DNA of 64,000 nucleotides. It comes from JADLGL01 sp963667605. Lineage in GTDB: Bacteria; Pseudomonadota; Alphaproteobacteria; Rhizobiales; Kaistiaceae. Shown piece after piece: positions 8,101-17,677 of this stretch (position 1 is its first letter; each line of letters begins with the position of its first letter). Under the pieces are notes generated by a model. The model was not told the origin of the DNA, searched no databases, and saw nothing but the letters and a program-made list of their open reading frames with translations. The position numbers were made by a program, and so were the translations under genes. The DNA lies in assembly GCA_963667605.2 (NCBI GenBank), contig CAXXUZ010000001.1, positions 372,001-436,000 on the forward strand, read 5' to 3'.

Positions 8101-9984
8101 ATGTCGATCAATCTGCAAATACCGGACATCAAGGAACTAAAGCCGCAGATCACCGTCTTCGGTATCGGCGGAGCCGGCGGCAACGCTGTCAATAACATGA
8201 TCCGATCGGGGCTGGAGGGCTGCGAATTCGTTGTTGCCAATACCGATTCTCAGGCGCTGACGTCTTCTCAGGCGGAGCGGCGGATCCAGATGGGCGTCGC
8301 CGTTACCGAGGGGCTTGGCGCTGGGTCGCAGCCTGAGATCGGGCGGGCCGCAGCCGAGGAGGTGATCGATGAAATCGTCGATCACTTGTCCGGCGCTCAC
8401 ATGATCTTTGTCACCGCCGGTATGGGTGGCGGCACCGGCACCGGTGCAGCGCCAATTATCGCCCGGGCGGCCCGGCAGGCCGGGATCTTGACCGTTGGCG
8501 TGGTGACGAAACCGTTCCAGTTCGAGGGCGGGAGGCGGATGCGCGTGGCCGAGGAAGGAATCGAGGCGCTGCAGGCCAATGTCGACACTCTGATCGTGAT
8601 CCCCAATCAGAATCTTTTCCGGATCGCGAACGAGAAGACCACTTTCGCCGACGCGTTCGCAATGGCCGATCAGGTGCTGTTTTCCGGCGTCGCCTGCATC
8701 ACCGATTTGATGGTCAAGGAAGGCCTCATCAATCTCGACTTCGCTGATGTCCGGTCAGTGATGAGAGAGATGGGTAAGGCAATGATGGGCACCGGCGAGG
8801 CCTCCGGTGACAATCGAGCGCAACAGGCGGCCGAAGCCGCGATCGCCAATCCGCTGCTCGACGAAACATCGATGCGCGGTGCGGACGGCCTTCTGATTTC
8901 GATCACTGGCGGTCGCGATCTCACCTTGTTCGAGGTCGACGAAGCAGCCACCCGAATCCGAGAGGAAGTCGATCCGGACGCCAATATCATTCTCGGCGCC
9001 ACGTTCGACGAAACGCTAGAAGGTGTGATTAGGGTTTCGGTGGTGGCAACCGGCATCGAGGCCGAGGCGCAGGAGGCACCCACCGATCACAAGGTGAGCG
9101 ACATCGGCCAGCGGCTCAGATCGGCGGGCGCGAGCCGGCCCCCGATCGAGGCGGCGCAGCCTGTGGTACAACCGGCCGCCGCCATCGCCGGCTCGGGTCA
9201 GCTTGGCACTGCCGCCCATAGGGCAATTCCGCCAGCCTCCGCGCCGCCGGCGGCGACAGCCGCGGTGGCGCCTGCCGCCGCGGCGGATCCGATGCCCCGC
9301 CAGCAAGCAGGGCCGGCGCAACCGTTGGCACAGCCGCGGCCGACCATGGCCGATCCGGATGTGACGATCTCGCCGCTCAAAGTCTCCCCAGCCGATTTCG
9401 ACGGTGCCGCAGAAATCGACCCAGAGCCGCAGGCGCCGATCGACACTACGCCGCCCGATGCGGAGCCCTTCATTCCGCCGACGGCGGAGGCGCCTCCAAG
9501 TCGAGTGCCGCGGGTTGAGGAGTTTCCCGAGATTGTTCAAAGACAATTGGCACCGCGCGAGGGCGAGGAGGAGCGTGGGCCGAGGAGCCTACTAAAGCGG
9601 CTCGCCCATGTCGGGCTTGGCCGCCGCGACGGCGATCGTGCCGGGCATTTTCAGCCGCCGCCGCTGCCCCGGCAGTTGCCCAATATCGCTGCGTCGGAGG
9701 CACTGCAGACCGCCCACGGACCGGCGCGCGCACCGCAGGCCCGGCAGCACCTGCAGCCGCAGCCCCCTGAGCCGCAGCTCCTGCAGCCAGGTCGCCGTCC
9801 GTTGGCGGTACCGGCCGCCGAGCAGGCCCGAGCGGAGCCACCGCCGCGGGCAAATCCCGGCGGAGGTCTGTATCAGCCGCGGAAAGGCGATCTGGACGCT
9901 CATGGCCGGACGATTCCGCGCGACACTCGCCTCGACGAAGGCGAACTTGAGATCCCCGCCTTCCTCAGGCGTCAAGCCAACTGA
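8101..9984 (+). CDS. ftsZ: FtsZ, tubulin-like division GTPase with long C-terminal linker
   Basis: FtsZ forms the Z ring. The tubulin signature GGGTGTG lies near residue 109 and the globular GTPase/C-terminal domains end near 330. A Pro/Ala/Gln-rich low-complexity linker of roughly 280 residues follows, then the conserved terminal peptide IPAFLRRQ, which binds FtsA. The 627-residue total is long compared with E. coli (383) but expected for alphaproteobacteria, where linkers are long. The 98 bases upstream separate it from ftsA, so it may have its own promoter. A hairpin terminator follows. Confidence 0.97.
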   Translation: MSINLQIPDIKELKPQITVFGIGGAGGNAVNNMIRSGLEGCEFVVANTDSQALTSSQAERRIQMGVAVTEGLGAGSQPEIGRAAAEEVIDEIVDHLSGAHMIFVTAGMGGGTGTGAAPIIARAARQAGILTVGVVTKPFQFEGGRRMRVAEEGIEALQANVDTLIVIPNQNLFRIANEKTTFADAFAMADQVLFSGVACITDLMVKEGLINLDFADVRSVMREMGKAMMGTGEASGDNRAQQAAEAAIANPLLDETSMRGADGLLISITGGRDLTLFEVDEAATRIREEVDPDANIILGATFDETLEGVIRVSVVATGIEAEAQEAPTDHKVSDIGQRLRSAGASRPPIEAAQPVVQPAAAIAGSGQLGTAAHRAIPPASAPPAATAAVAPAAAADPMPRQQAGPAQPLAQPRPTMADPDVTISPLKVSPADFDGAAEIDPEPQAPIDTTPPDAEPFIPPTAEAPPSRVPRVEEFPEIVQRQLAPREGEEERGPRSLLKRLAHVGLGRRDGDRAGHFQPPPLPRQLPNIAASEALQTAHGPARAPQARQHLQPQPPEPQLLQPGRRPLAVPAAEQARAEPPPRANPGGGLYQPRKGDLDAHGRTIPRDTRLDEGELEIPAFLRRQAN

Positions 9985-10004
9985 TCGCAATCGACGATTT
10001 GGCC

Positions 10005-10042
10005 AGACCCGCTCGGAGCGATTTCGGGCGGGTCTTCTTTTG
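10005..10042 (+). terminator. Rho-independent terminator after ftsZ
   Basis: An 8-base stem AGACCCGC (10005-10012) pairs exactly with GCGGGTCT (10028-10035) and is followed by a T-rich run TTCTTTTG. It sits 20 bases after the ftsZ stop, so the division transcript probably ends here. Confidence 0.75.
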
Positions 10043-10195
10043 TCCGCGGCAATTCGCGTGGGTAACATACTGTTATCAAGCGTGATTTGGTCTGCTGGGC
10101 GGGCACGCCTATTTTCTGGACCACGTCATGATTCGCGATCATCCATTGGCTGCCCGTGAGAGCGCGAGCCAATGCCGGGCAAGGGTGAGCCAAAT

Positions 10196-11125
10196 ATGAA
10201 TGCTTTGCGCATGCGCCAAACAACGCTGGGTCGGCCCGCGGGTCTCTCTGGAGTTGGCGTCCATAGCGGCGAGCCGGTTTCGATGTCGATCGGCCCGGCG
10301 GTAGCCGATGCGGGGATCGTGTTCCGCCGTGCCGGCAACGGATCGGCCCGATTGGGCGAGATTCGTGCTGAAATCGGCAATATTGGAGCGACCGAGCTTT
10401 GCACCACATTAGTTGGCGATGGCTGGTCGGTGTCCACTGTGGAGCATCTCCTCGCTGGATTGTCCGGGTTGGGGATCGACAACGCGCTGATCGAACTCGA
10501 CGGCAATGAAGTGCCTGCGATGGATGGTAGTTCCGCCGCGTTCATCTCCGCGATTGACGAGGCTGGGATTGTCGATCTTCCGGCGATTCGCGACTATGTC
10601 CGAGTGGTGCGCCCGATCCGGGTGGAGATTGGCCGCTCATACGCCGAGCTTAGACCTTATCGGGGCAGGCGGCTGGAGATCGAACTCGATTATGTCCATC
10701 CGATCGTCGGGCGCCAACAATTCGTCACCGACGTAACGCCCGATTTGTTTCGCCGAGAGATGGCAGCAGCGCGTACCTTCGGATTCCTCGGCGATATCGA
10801 AAGCCTGCGGGAGCGGGGACTGGCGCGCGGAGCATCGCTGGAGAACGCGTTGGTGATCGGCGACGAAGCTGTGGTCAATCCTGAAGGCCTGCGTTTCGCC
10901 GACGAATTCGCCCGGCACAAGGCGGTGGATGCGCTCGGCGATCTGGCGCTTGCCGGCGCACCGATCCTTGGCTGCTATCGATCCTATCGCGGCGGTCACA
11001 GCTTGAACGCGCGGATGTTGGAGGTGCTGTTCACGACTCCGGACGCACTTGAACGGGTCAAGCCGTCGCAGCCCCGTCGCAAGCCCGAGTTGGCGACTGC
11101 GGCTCTGCAAACCGAGTTGTCCTAA
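10196..11125 (+). CDS. lpxC: LpxC, UDP-3-O-acyl-GlcNAc deacetylase
   Basis: LpxC is the zinc enzyme for the committed step of lipid A synthesis. The ATG at 10196 (MNALRMRQTTL) is preferred over 10172 because AAGGGTGAG precedes it at good spacing; this gives 309 residues. Zinc and catalytic residues are visible: the His in VEHLLAG near residue 83, His and Asp in FARHKAVDALGD near 240 and 244, and the His in GGHSLN near 267. The position downstream of ftsZ is the usual one in proteobacteria. Confidence 0.96.
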   Translation: MNALRMRQTTLGRPAGLSGVGVHSGEPVSMSIGPAVADAGIVFRRAGNGSARLGEIRAEIGNIGATELCTTLVGDGWSVSTVEHLLAGLSGLGIDNALIELDGNEVPAMDGSSAAFISAIDEAGIVDLPAIRDYVRVVRPIRVEIGRSYAELRPYRGRRLEIELDYVHPIVGRQQFVTDVTPDLFRREMAAARTFGFLGDIESLRERGLARGASLENALVIGDEAVVNPEGLRFADEFARHKAVDALGDLALAGAPILGCYRSYRGGHSLNARMLEVLFTTPDALERVKPSQPRRKPELATAALQTELS

Positions 11126-11312
11126 TCATTTTCTTTCGATTTGTGTTCACGCCTTGTGGCTGCCGTCGTTCGGTTATGGATTGGCCAGTCAATCGGTGAC
11201 GCCGAGGCTGCCGGTGCCTACAAGACGGTCGACGGCATAGCTTCGGAGTTAGGATTGAGGTACAAACTCAAGAATCGAAAATCCTCTCCTTGATCGACGC
11301 CGACCCCGCCCC

Positions 11313-12176
11313 ATGAGCTCAACCATCGCGCCGTCCGCTTCTCTCCGCCCGCAACGCCGCATCGCCAGTGCCGTCGCACTAATCGCGGCGCTGATGGCGG
11401 TTCTGGTGGTTGCCGGGTGCACCACCAAGGACGAGGACTTCATCTTGGACGCGCCTCGTCCATCGGCCGAGATCTTCAATGAAGGTCTCGCCCACATTGA
11501 ATCGGAACGCCATCGCGATGCCGTTACCAGTTTCGAGGAACTGGACCGGTTCTATCCCTTCTCCGATGACGCTCGCCGGGGCATGGTGTTGACGGCATTC
11601 GCGGCGTATCAAAGCAGCGATTTCGACCTGACGATCGACACGGCACAGCGTTTCCTTTTGCTTTACCCGACCCATGAGGATGCCGACTACGCTCTTTATC
11701 TTCTGGGCGAGGCATATCTACGGACGGTGCCGGACATCACCCGTGATCAGGCGGCTGCGCGCAATGCTCTTGCCGCGGATGAAGAGTTGGTGGAGCGCTA
11801 TCCGAATTCGCGATATGCCGATCTGGCGCGCGTCAACATTATCGCCATCCGTGATCAGTTGGCAGGCCAGGAGATGCTGATCGGTCGCTATTACCAAGAG
11901 CGCCGAGAATATGGCGCGTCGATCAATCGCTTCCGCGTCGTTGTGACTGATTATCAGGATACTCGCCACATTGAAGAGGCCCTTTTCCGCCTGACTGAAA
12001 CGTATCTCGCGATGGGACTGGTTTCCGAAGCCCAGGCCACGGCCGCCATTCTTGGCCACAATTTTCCTGACAGCGAGTGGTACCAAGACGCGTATCGCTT
12101 GATGGGCGCCGGCGGTGTCGAGCCCGACGAAGACCGAGGTTTTTGGCTCAGTCGGCTGTTTCGCGGTGGGAACTAG
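11313..12176 (+). CDS. bamD: BamD (ComL), outer-membrane assembly lipoprotein
   Basis: BamD is the essential lipoprotein partner of BamA in beta-barrel insertion. The N terminus is a lipoprotein signal: basic residues, a hydrophobic stretch ALIAALMAVLVV, and the lipobox VAGC with Cys near residue 36. The 287-residue protein continues with TPR-like helices (YPFSDDARRG, LYPTHEDADYALYLLGEAY) typical of the family. Its start is 187 bases after lpxC, and recN follows after 18 bases; the lpxC-bamD-recN order is common in alphaproteobacteria. Confidence 0.93.
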   Translation: MSSTIAPSASLRPQRRIASAVALIAALMAVLVVAGCTTKDEDFILDAPRPSAEIFNEGLAHIESERHRDAVTSFEELDRFYPFSDDARRGMVLTAFAAYQSSDFDLTIDTAQRFLLLYPTHEDADYALYLLGEAYLRTVPDITRDQAAARNALAADEELVERYPNSRYADLARVNIIAIRDQLAGQEMLIGRYYQERREYGASINRFRVVVTDYQDTRHIEEALFRLTETYLAMGLVSEAQATAAILGHNFPDSEWYQDAYRLMGAGGVEPDEDRGFWLSRLFRGGN

Positions 12177-12194
12177 CGGTTAGTTTCGGCGATC

Positions 12195-13889
12195 ATGCTC
12201 GCCGCTCTATCCATCCGCGACATAGTACTCATCGACACCCTCGACGTTGCGTTCAAGCCCGGCATGACCGTGCTGACTGGGGAGACCGGTGCCGGCAAGT
12301 CGATCCTGCTCGACGCGCTTTCATTGGCGCTCGGCGGGCGCGGCGACGGCGCGCTGGTCCGTCACTTGACCGAGCAGGGACAGGTAACCGCGGTCTTCGA
12401 TTTGGCGCTCGACCATCCGGCTTGGGCAATCGTCCGCGACAACGGTTTGCCGGTGAATGGCGAGATGATCCTGCGCCGCTCTCAAGGGAGGGACGGCCGC
12501 AGTCGAGCTTACGTCAACGATCAGCCTGTCAGTGTCAGCTTGCTCAAGGAGATCGGCGCCAGCTTGGTTGAAGTGCATAGCCAACATGACGACCGCGCCC
12601 TGATCGATTCGGCGGCTCATCGCCGGTTGGTTGACGCTTTCGGTGGTTTGGAAGATGAAGCAGCCGCAGTCGCTAGCCACTTCACGGCTTTGCGCCGGGC
12701 CGAGGCCGATGTCGAGGAACAGCGGCAGCGGATCGCGGCGGCGCGAGCGGATGCCGACTATCTCCGCGCAACGTTGGAAGAGCTGACAAACCTGGCAGCG
12801 AAAGCTGGCGAGGAAACCGAGCTCTCCGATCGGCGTCACAGGATCATGCGGGCCGAGAAAATATCAGAGGATGTGGCGCACGCGCTCGAAACTGTCGGTG
12901 GCTCGGCCTCACCGGTGCCGGTGTTGGCGAGTCTTGCGCGGCGGTTGGAGCGGCGTCGAGATATCGCCGCCGATTTGGTCGACCCCGCCATCGAAGCGCT
13001 CGATCGGGCAATCAATGCGCTGGACGAGGCCGGTACTGCTCTGGAATATGCGCGCGCGGAAGCCGCTTTCGATCCGAAGGATCTCGAAGCTACCGAGCAG
13101 CGGTTGTTCGCCTTGCGAGGCGCCGCTCGCAAATTTGATGCGCCGGTCGATCTTTTGTCGGATCTGAGTCAGCGAATCGCCGATGATCTTGCGGCGTTGG
13201 AGACGGGGGAGGCCAAGGTGGGTGAGTTGGTCGAAGCGGCGCGGCGGGCCAAGCAGGTCTATGCCGAAATGGCCGCCATGCTCAGTGCCAGGAGGCGACA
13301 AATCGCGGCCGACCTGGAGGCTGCGGTGGCCTCGGAATTGCCGGCATTGAAGCTGGAACGCGCTCAGTTCACCGTTGCAATCCAAACCGATGCCGAGCAG
13401 CCGACGGACGTGGGAATCGATCAAATCGCGTTTATCGTTCAGACTAACCCGGGATCGCGTCCGGGTCCGCTGAGCAAAGTCGCTTCAGGCGGCGAACTAT
13501 CGCGGTTTCTGCTGGCGATCAAAGTGGCGCTTGCCGATCGTGGTTCGGCGCCGACGCTGATCTTCGACGAAATCGATACCGCGGTCGGTGGAGCGGTATC
13601 CGACGCCATCGGAGTTCGGCTTTCGCGATTGGCGGACCGCGTCCAGGTTCTCGCGGTGACTCACGCGCCTCAAGTGGCAGCCCGTGCAGCCACCCATTGG
13701 TCGGTGGCGAAAAAGCGACATCGCTCTGAGAACCGGATGGTGACCTCGGTCAACCAGCTGGACGAGGAGCGCCGGCGCGAGGAAATCGCGCGGATGCTGG
13801 CTGGCCGGACGGTCACCGATGAGGCTCGGGCGGCCGCCGATCGGCTGCTGGCCGGCGCGCTTGAGCGGGCGGTCGAAGAGATTTCATGA
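12195..13889 (+). CDS. recN: RecN, SMC-like DNA repair ATPase
   Basis: RecN acts in double-strand-break repair as a cohesin-like ATPase. The 564-residue protein has Walker A GETGAGKS near residue 30, a central coiled-coil rich in Ala/Glu/Arg (roughly 150-370), the ABC signature SGGELSRF near 431, and Walker B LIFDEIDTAVGG near 456, followed by the H-loop TH. The split head with long coiled coil is diagnostic. It overlaps the next gene by 4 bases (ATGA). Confidence 0.95.
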   Translation: MLAALSIRDIVLIDTLDVAFKPGMTVLTGETGAGKSILLDALSLALGGRGDGALVRHLTEQGQVTAVFDLALDHPAWAIVRDNGLPVNGEMILRRSQGRDGRSRAYVNDQPVSVSLLKEIGASLVEVHSQHDDRALIDSAAHRRLVDAFGGLEDEAAAVASHFTALRRAEADVEEQRQRIAAARADADYLRATLEELTNLAAKAGEETELSDRRHRIMRAEKISEDVAHALETVGGSASPVPVLASLARRLERRRDIAADLVDPAIEALDRAINALDEAGTALEYARAEAAFDPKDLEATEQRLFALRGAARKFDAPVDLLSDLSQRIADDLAALETGEAKVGELVEAARRAKQVYAEMAAMLSARRRQIAADLEAAVASELPALKLERAQFTVAIQTDAEQPTDVGIDQIAFIVQTNPGSRPGPLSKVASGGELSRFLLAIKVALADRGSAPTLIFDEIDTAVGGAVSDAIGVRLSRLADRVQVLAVTHAPQVAARAATHWSVAKKRHRSENRMVTSVNQLDEERRREEIARMLAGRTVTDEARAAADRLLAGALERAVEEIS

Positions 13890-15115
13890 AGCCCGCACCG
13901 CGGGCGAGGATTGCCGTCCTTCTCACCACATTGATGATCAACATGATCGGCGTCGGCCTCCTGATGCCGGTGCTGCCGCAGCTGATTGAGGAACTCTCCG
14001 GCGACATCAGTTCGGCGGCGGTAAGCTATGGTCTGATCGTTTCGGTCTACGCGGCGATGCAGTTCATCTTCGGCCCGTTGCTCGGGGCACTGTCGGACCG
14101 GTTCGGGCGCCGGCCGGTGATTCTGTTTTCATTGGTCGGACTCGCGATCCACTATGTGCTGCTTGGCCTGGCTCCGAGCTTGGTCTGGATCGCGATCGTC
14201 AGGGCGGGCGGCGGGATGATGGGCGCCTCGGTCAGCGCCGCCTCGGCCTATATCGCCGACGTCACGCCGCCGGAGCGGCGGGCGCAGAATTTTGGCCTTA
14301 TCGGCGTGGCCTTCGGCCTCGGCTTCATCATCGGGCCGCTGCTCGGCGGTTGGTTGGGCGAAATCGGGCTCAGGGTGCCGTTCTATGCTGCGGCCGGCCT
14401 GTGCGTTGCCAATTTGGTGCTCGCCTGGTTCTTTCTGCCTGAATCGCTGTCTCGCGGTCACCGGCGGCGGTTTCGGTTTCGCGATGCCAATCCGCTCGGC
14501 GCTTTCATCTTTGTTGCCCGCTATTCGACCGTCGTTGCGTTGATGGTGGTATTTGCTTTCACCCAGCTGGCAGAGCGCGCGATGGAAAGCACCTGGGTGT
14601 TATTTACCGACTTCCGCTATGGCTGGGGACCGGCTGATGTCGGAATCTCGCTCGCCGTGGTCGGGCTGCTGATTGCCTTCACCGAGGGAGTGTTGGTGCG
14701 GATCCTGGTGCCACGACTCGGCGAGGTTCGGATGCTCAATATCGGCTTGGTAGTCGGTGGCCTCTGCATGGTGCTTATAGCGTTTTCGACCGAAGCCTGG
14801 ATGGCCTATGTCGGAATTTCGCTCTACGTCGTTGGTTGGGGCGTCGTCGGACCGGCGGCGCGGGCGATAGCGAGCCGGGCGGTCGGCAGGGACGAGCAGG
14901 GTATCCTTCAGGGTGCGATCACCAGCCTGACGACTGCGACGGGGGTCATCGGACCGCCGATCGCTGCCGGATTGTTCGGTTATTTTGTTGGACCCTCGAC
15001 GCCGGTGGTGTTCCCGGGGGCGCCGTATATTCTCGGTGCTCTGTTGTTCGTGGTCAGCCTCATATTGGCGCGGCAAAGGCGCATCCGCCGAGCAATCGAA
15101 TCGTCGGCCGTCTGA
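13886..15115 (+). CDS. MFS drug/tetracycline-type transporter (12 TM)
   Basis: The 409-residue protein is a major facilitator with about 12 hydrophobic segments. MFS motif A (GALSDRFGRRP) lies near residue 68 in the loop between TM2 and TM3, and GPLLGG marks motif C in TM5. The closest known relatives are TetA-type proton-drug antiporters, but the substrate cannot be inferred. Its start overlaps recN by 4 bases, an unusual place for an exporter, so it may be cotranscribed with repair and ligase genes. Confidence 0.85.
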   Translation: MKPAPRARIAVLLTTLMINMIGVGLLMPVLPQLIEELSGDISSAAVSYGLIVSVYAAMQFIFGPLLGALSDRFGRRPVILFSLVGLAIHYVLLGLAPSLVWIAIVRAGGGMMGASVSAASAYIADVTPPERRAQNFGLIGVAFGLGFIIGPLLGGWLGEIGLRVPFYAAAGLCVANLVLAWFFLPESLSRGHRRRFRFRDANPLGAFIFVARYSTVVALMVVFAFTQLAERAMESTWVLFTDFRYGWGPADVGISLAVVGLLIAFTEGVLVRILVPRLGEVRMLNIGLVVGGLCMVLIAFSTEAWMAYVGISLYVVGWGVVGPAARAIASRAVGRDEQGILQGAITSLTTATGVIGPPIAAGLFGYFVGPSTPVVFPGAPYILGALLFVVSLILARQRRIRRAIESSAV

Positions 15116-15152
15116 GATCGCGCCAAGAAGAGGCTCGCGAGCCGGATTTTTG

Positions 15153-17342
15153 ATGGCGAGTGAACGCGAAAAGAAGAAGTTGGTAGGGGCCTTGACGGAG
15201 GCCGAGGCGGCCGCGGAACTGGCCCGGCTCGCCTCGGAGATCGCCGAGCACGACCGGCGCTACTATCAGTGCGACGATCCCAATATTTCCGACGCGGAAT
15301 ATGATGATCTCCGCCGCCGTAACAATGCGGTCGAAAAGCGGTTCCCCAATCTCGTTCGAGCCGATTCGCCGAGCCGTGGTGTCGGTGCGGCGCCTGTCAC
15401 GGGGTTCAGCAAGGTCAGGCACAAAGTGCCGATGTTGTCGCTCGACAATGCATTCGCCGAGGAGGATGTCGTCGAGTTCTTAAAGCGAGTCCGCCGATTT
15501 CTCGGCCTCGCCGAAGATGCGGCGGTGGATGTGGTCGCCGAGCCGAAGATCGATGGGCTGTCCTTGTCGCTGCGTTATGAGGACCGAGAGCTGGTGACGG
15601 CGGCGACACGCGGCGATGGTTACGAGGGCGAGAACGTCACCGTCAACGCGTGGACTATTGGCGATATTCCGGCGAAGCTGCCAGGAGAGGCTCCTGAGGT
15701 AGTTGAGATCCGCGGCGAGGTCTTTCTAAACAAGGCAGATTTCACCGAACTCAATCGCGGCTTCGCCGAGGCCGGCAAGCGGACATACGCAAATCCACGC
15801 AATTTCGCCGCCGGGTCGCTGCGTCAGATCGATCCGGAGGTCACCGGCTCACGGCCGCTGCATTTCTTCGCCTATGGCTGGGGCGAGATGTCGGCGATGC
15901 CGGCCGAGACGCAGGGCGGCATGCTGGCTGCCTTCGCCAAATGGCAACTGCCGGTCAACTCATCGATCCAGCACTGTCGGACGGTGGACGAGGCGCTCGC
16001 CTTCTATCGCCGGATCGCTAGCGAACGACCCAAGCTCGGCTATGACATTGACGGCGTTGTCTACAAAGTCGATCGGCTTGACCTGCAAGGACGGCTTGGT
16101 TTCGTCTCGCGCAGCCCGCGCTGGGCGATCGCGCACAAATTCCCGGCCGAGCAGGTGGAGACCGTGCTCGACGGCATCGACATTCAGGTCGGGCGCACCG
16201 GGGCGCTGACGCCGGTGGCGCGGCTAGAGCCGGTCACGGTCGGCGGCGTCGTGGTGCAGAACGCCACGCTTCACAATGAGGACTACATTCGCGCTATCGG
16301 CGCCGATGGCGAGCCGATCCGCAACGGCAAGGATATTCGGATTGGCGACACGGTAACAGTGCAGCGAGCGGGCGATGTCATCCCGCAGATCGTCGATGTC
16401 GATCTCGCTTTGCGGCCGTCCTCCGCCGAGCCATATCGGTTTCCGGATCGTTGTCCGGTATGCGATAGCCATGCGGTGCGGGAAACCGATCCCGACACCG
16501 GACGGTTGGACGCAGTCCGTCGCTGTACCGGTGGCCTGATTTGTTCGGCGCAGGCAGTTGAGAAGCTCCGCCATTTCGTCTCGCGTCTCGCTTTCGACAT
16601 CGAAGGACTCGGCGAGAAGCAGATCGAGGTGTTTCACGCCGAAGGTCTGATCAAGGGTCCGGCGGATATATTTCGGCTCGGTGATCACAAGGCGGCACTG
16701 GCGGACCGAGAGGGCTATGGCGAGCGGTCGGTGGCCAATCTCATCCGCGCGATCAACGCCCGTCGCGAGATCGCGCTGCATCGGCTGATCTACGCCCTCG
16801 GTATCCGTCACATCGGCGAGACTACGGCCAAGCTACTGGCGCGGAGCTACGGCGATTGGGGGGCGTTCGAGGAGGCGATGCGGGCGGCCGCCAATCGCGA
16901 TGGTGATGCCTGGAGCGAGCTCAATGCAATCGACGGGATTGGCGAAACGGTGGCGGCGTCGCTAATCGATTTCTTCGCCGAGCCACATAATCGGGAGGCG
17001 CTGGAGGTGCTGCTCGGCGAGATCAAGCCGATCGCCGATCCCGGTATCGACTCCACCGGATCGCCGGTCGCCGGCAAGATTGTCGTGTTCACCGGATCCC
17101 TGGAGCGGATGACCCGGGACGAGGCCAAGGCGATGGCTGAGCGCCTCGGTGCCAGGGTTTCCGGCTCGGTGTCGAAGAAGACCGACCTCGTCGTCGCCGG
17201 ACCGGGCGCGGGGTCGAAGCTGAAGCAGGCTGCTGACCTCGATGTGAAGGTGATCGACGAGGCCGGCTGGTTTGATTTGGTGGGAGCTAGAGCGGTGGCG
17301 ATTGCCGGCGGAGGTTTGACCGCTTCGAACGGACACTCCTGA
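15153..17342 (+). CDS. ligA: LigA, NAD-dependent DNA ligase
   Basis: LigA seals nicks during replication and repair. The start at ATG 15153 (MASEREKKK) gives 729 residues, close to the family length; the frame is open upstream but overlaps the transporter. Domains in order: Ia (HDRRYYQ), the adenylation domain with the nucleophile Lys in AEPKIDG near 131, the OB fold, a four-Cys zinc finger (CPVC near 434 and two further Cys near 458 and 464), helix-hairpin-helix repeats (ALGIRHIGE, IDGIGE), and a C-terminal BRCT domain (VFTGSLERMTRDEA) near 645-725. Confidence 0.96.
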   Translation: MASEREKKKLVGALTEAEAAAELARLASEIAEHDRRYYQCDDPNISDAEYDDLRRRNNAVEKRFPNLVRADSPSRGVGAAPVTGFSKVRHKVPMLSLDNAFAEEDVVEFLKRVRRFLGLAEDAAVDVVAEPKIDGLSLSLRYEDRELVTAATRGDGYEGENVTVNAWTIGDIPAKLPGEAPEVVEIRGEVFLNKADFTELNRGFAEAGKRTYANPRNFAAGSLRQIDPEVTGSRPLHFFAYGWGEMSAMPAETQGGMLAAFAKWQLPVNSSIQHCRTVDEALAFYRRIASERPKLGYDIDGVVYKVDRLDLQGRLGFVSRSPRWAIAHKFPAEQVETVLDGIDIQVGRTGALTPVARLEPVTVGGVVVQNATLHNEDYIRAIGADGEPIRNGKDIRIGDTVTVQRAGDVIPQIVDVDLALRPSSAEPYRFPDRCPVCDSHAVRETDPDTGRLDAVRRCTGGLICSAQAVEKLRHFVSRLAFDIEGLGEKQIEVFHAEGLIKGPADIFRLGDHKAALADREGYGERSVANLIRAINARREIALHRLIYALGIRHIGETTAKLLARSYGDWGAFEEAMRAAANRDGDAWSELNAIDGIGETVAASLIDFFAEPHNREALEVLLGEIKPIADPGIDSTGSPVAGKIVVFTGSLERMTRDEAKAMAERLGARVSGSVSKKTDLVVAGPGAGSKLKQAADLDVKVIDEAGWFDLVGARAVAIAGGGLTASNGHS

Positions 17343-17677
17343 GATCGCAACTCCTATTCGAGAACGCCAAGAGGCTTGTCGATGACGCCACGATTCTGCG
17401 GAGGGAGCGGCGTTATGCCAGTGCGGTTGCGCTTGCCGTCTTGAGCTAGGAGGAGGTTGGCAAGCTGGTGCTACTCGATGGGTCTTTTCCTGAATGGCCG
17501 TTTTCGCACCAACCCAAGAAGATTCGGCGAGCAAGATCACACCTGGACAAGCAAAAAGCCGCCGCGAAGCTGCTGATAGGAACGATGGGAATTGACGAGG
17601 TCTTCGATATGTTGCGGATCGCAGGTTACTGCGCATGGACTAGGAGTAGCACGTTTAGGCATGCCTCACGCGCCTAG
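17342..17677 (+). pseudogene. AbiV-like (abortive infection) gene remnant with in-frame amber stop
   Basis: Reading the frame that starts at 17342 gives LLFENAKRLVDDATILRRE, then RYASAVALAVLS, a TAG, and EEVGKLVLLDGSFPEW. A pattern of N-A-x-R-L-x-x-D-A followed by Y-A-S-A-x-x-L and E-E-x-G-K resembles the N-terminal half of AbiV-family abortive-infection proteins. No start codon or Shine-Dalgarno is visible, the frame is broken by TAG near 17447, and it stops at 17677 against the convergent peptidase gene. It looks like a degraded fragment. Family assignment is by motif resemblance only. Confidence 0.5.
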
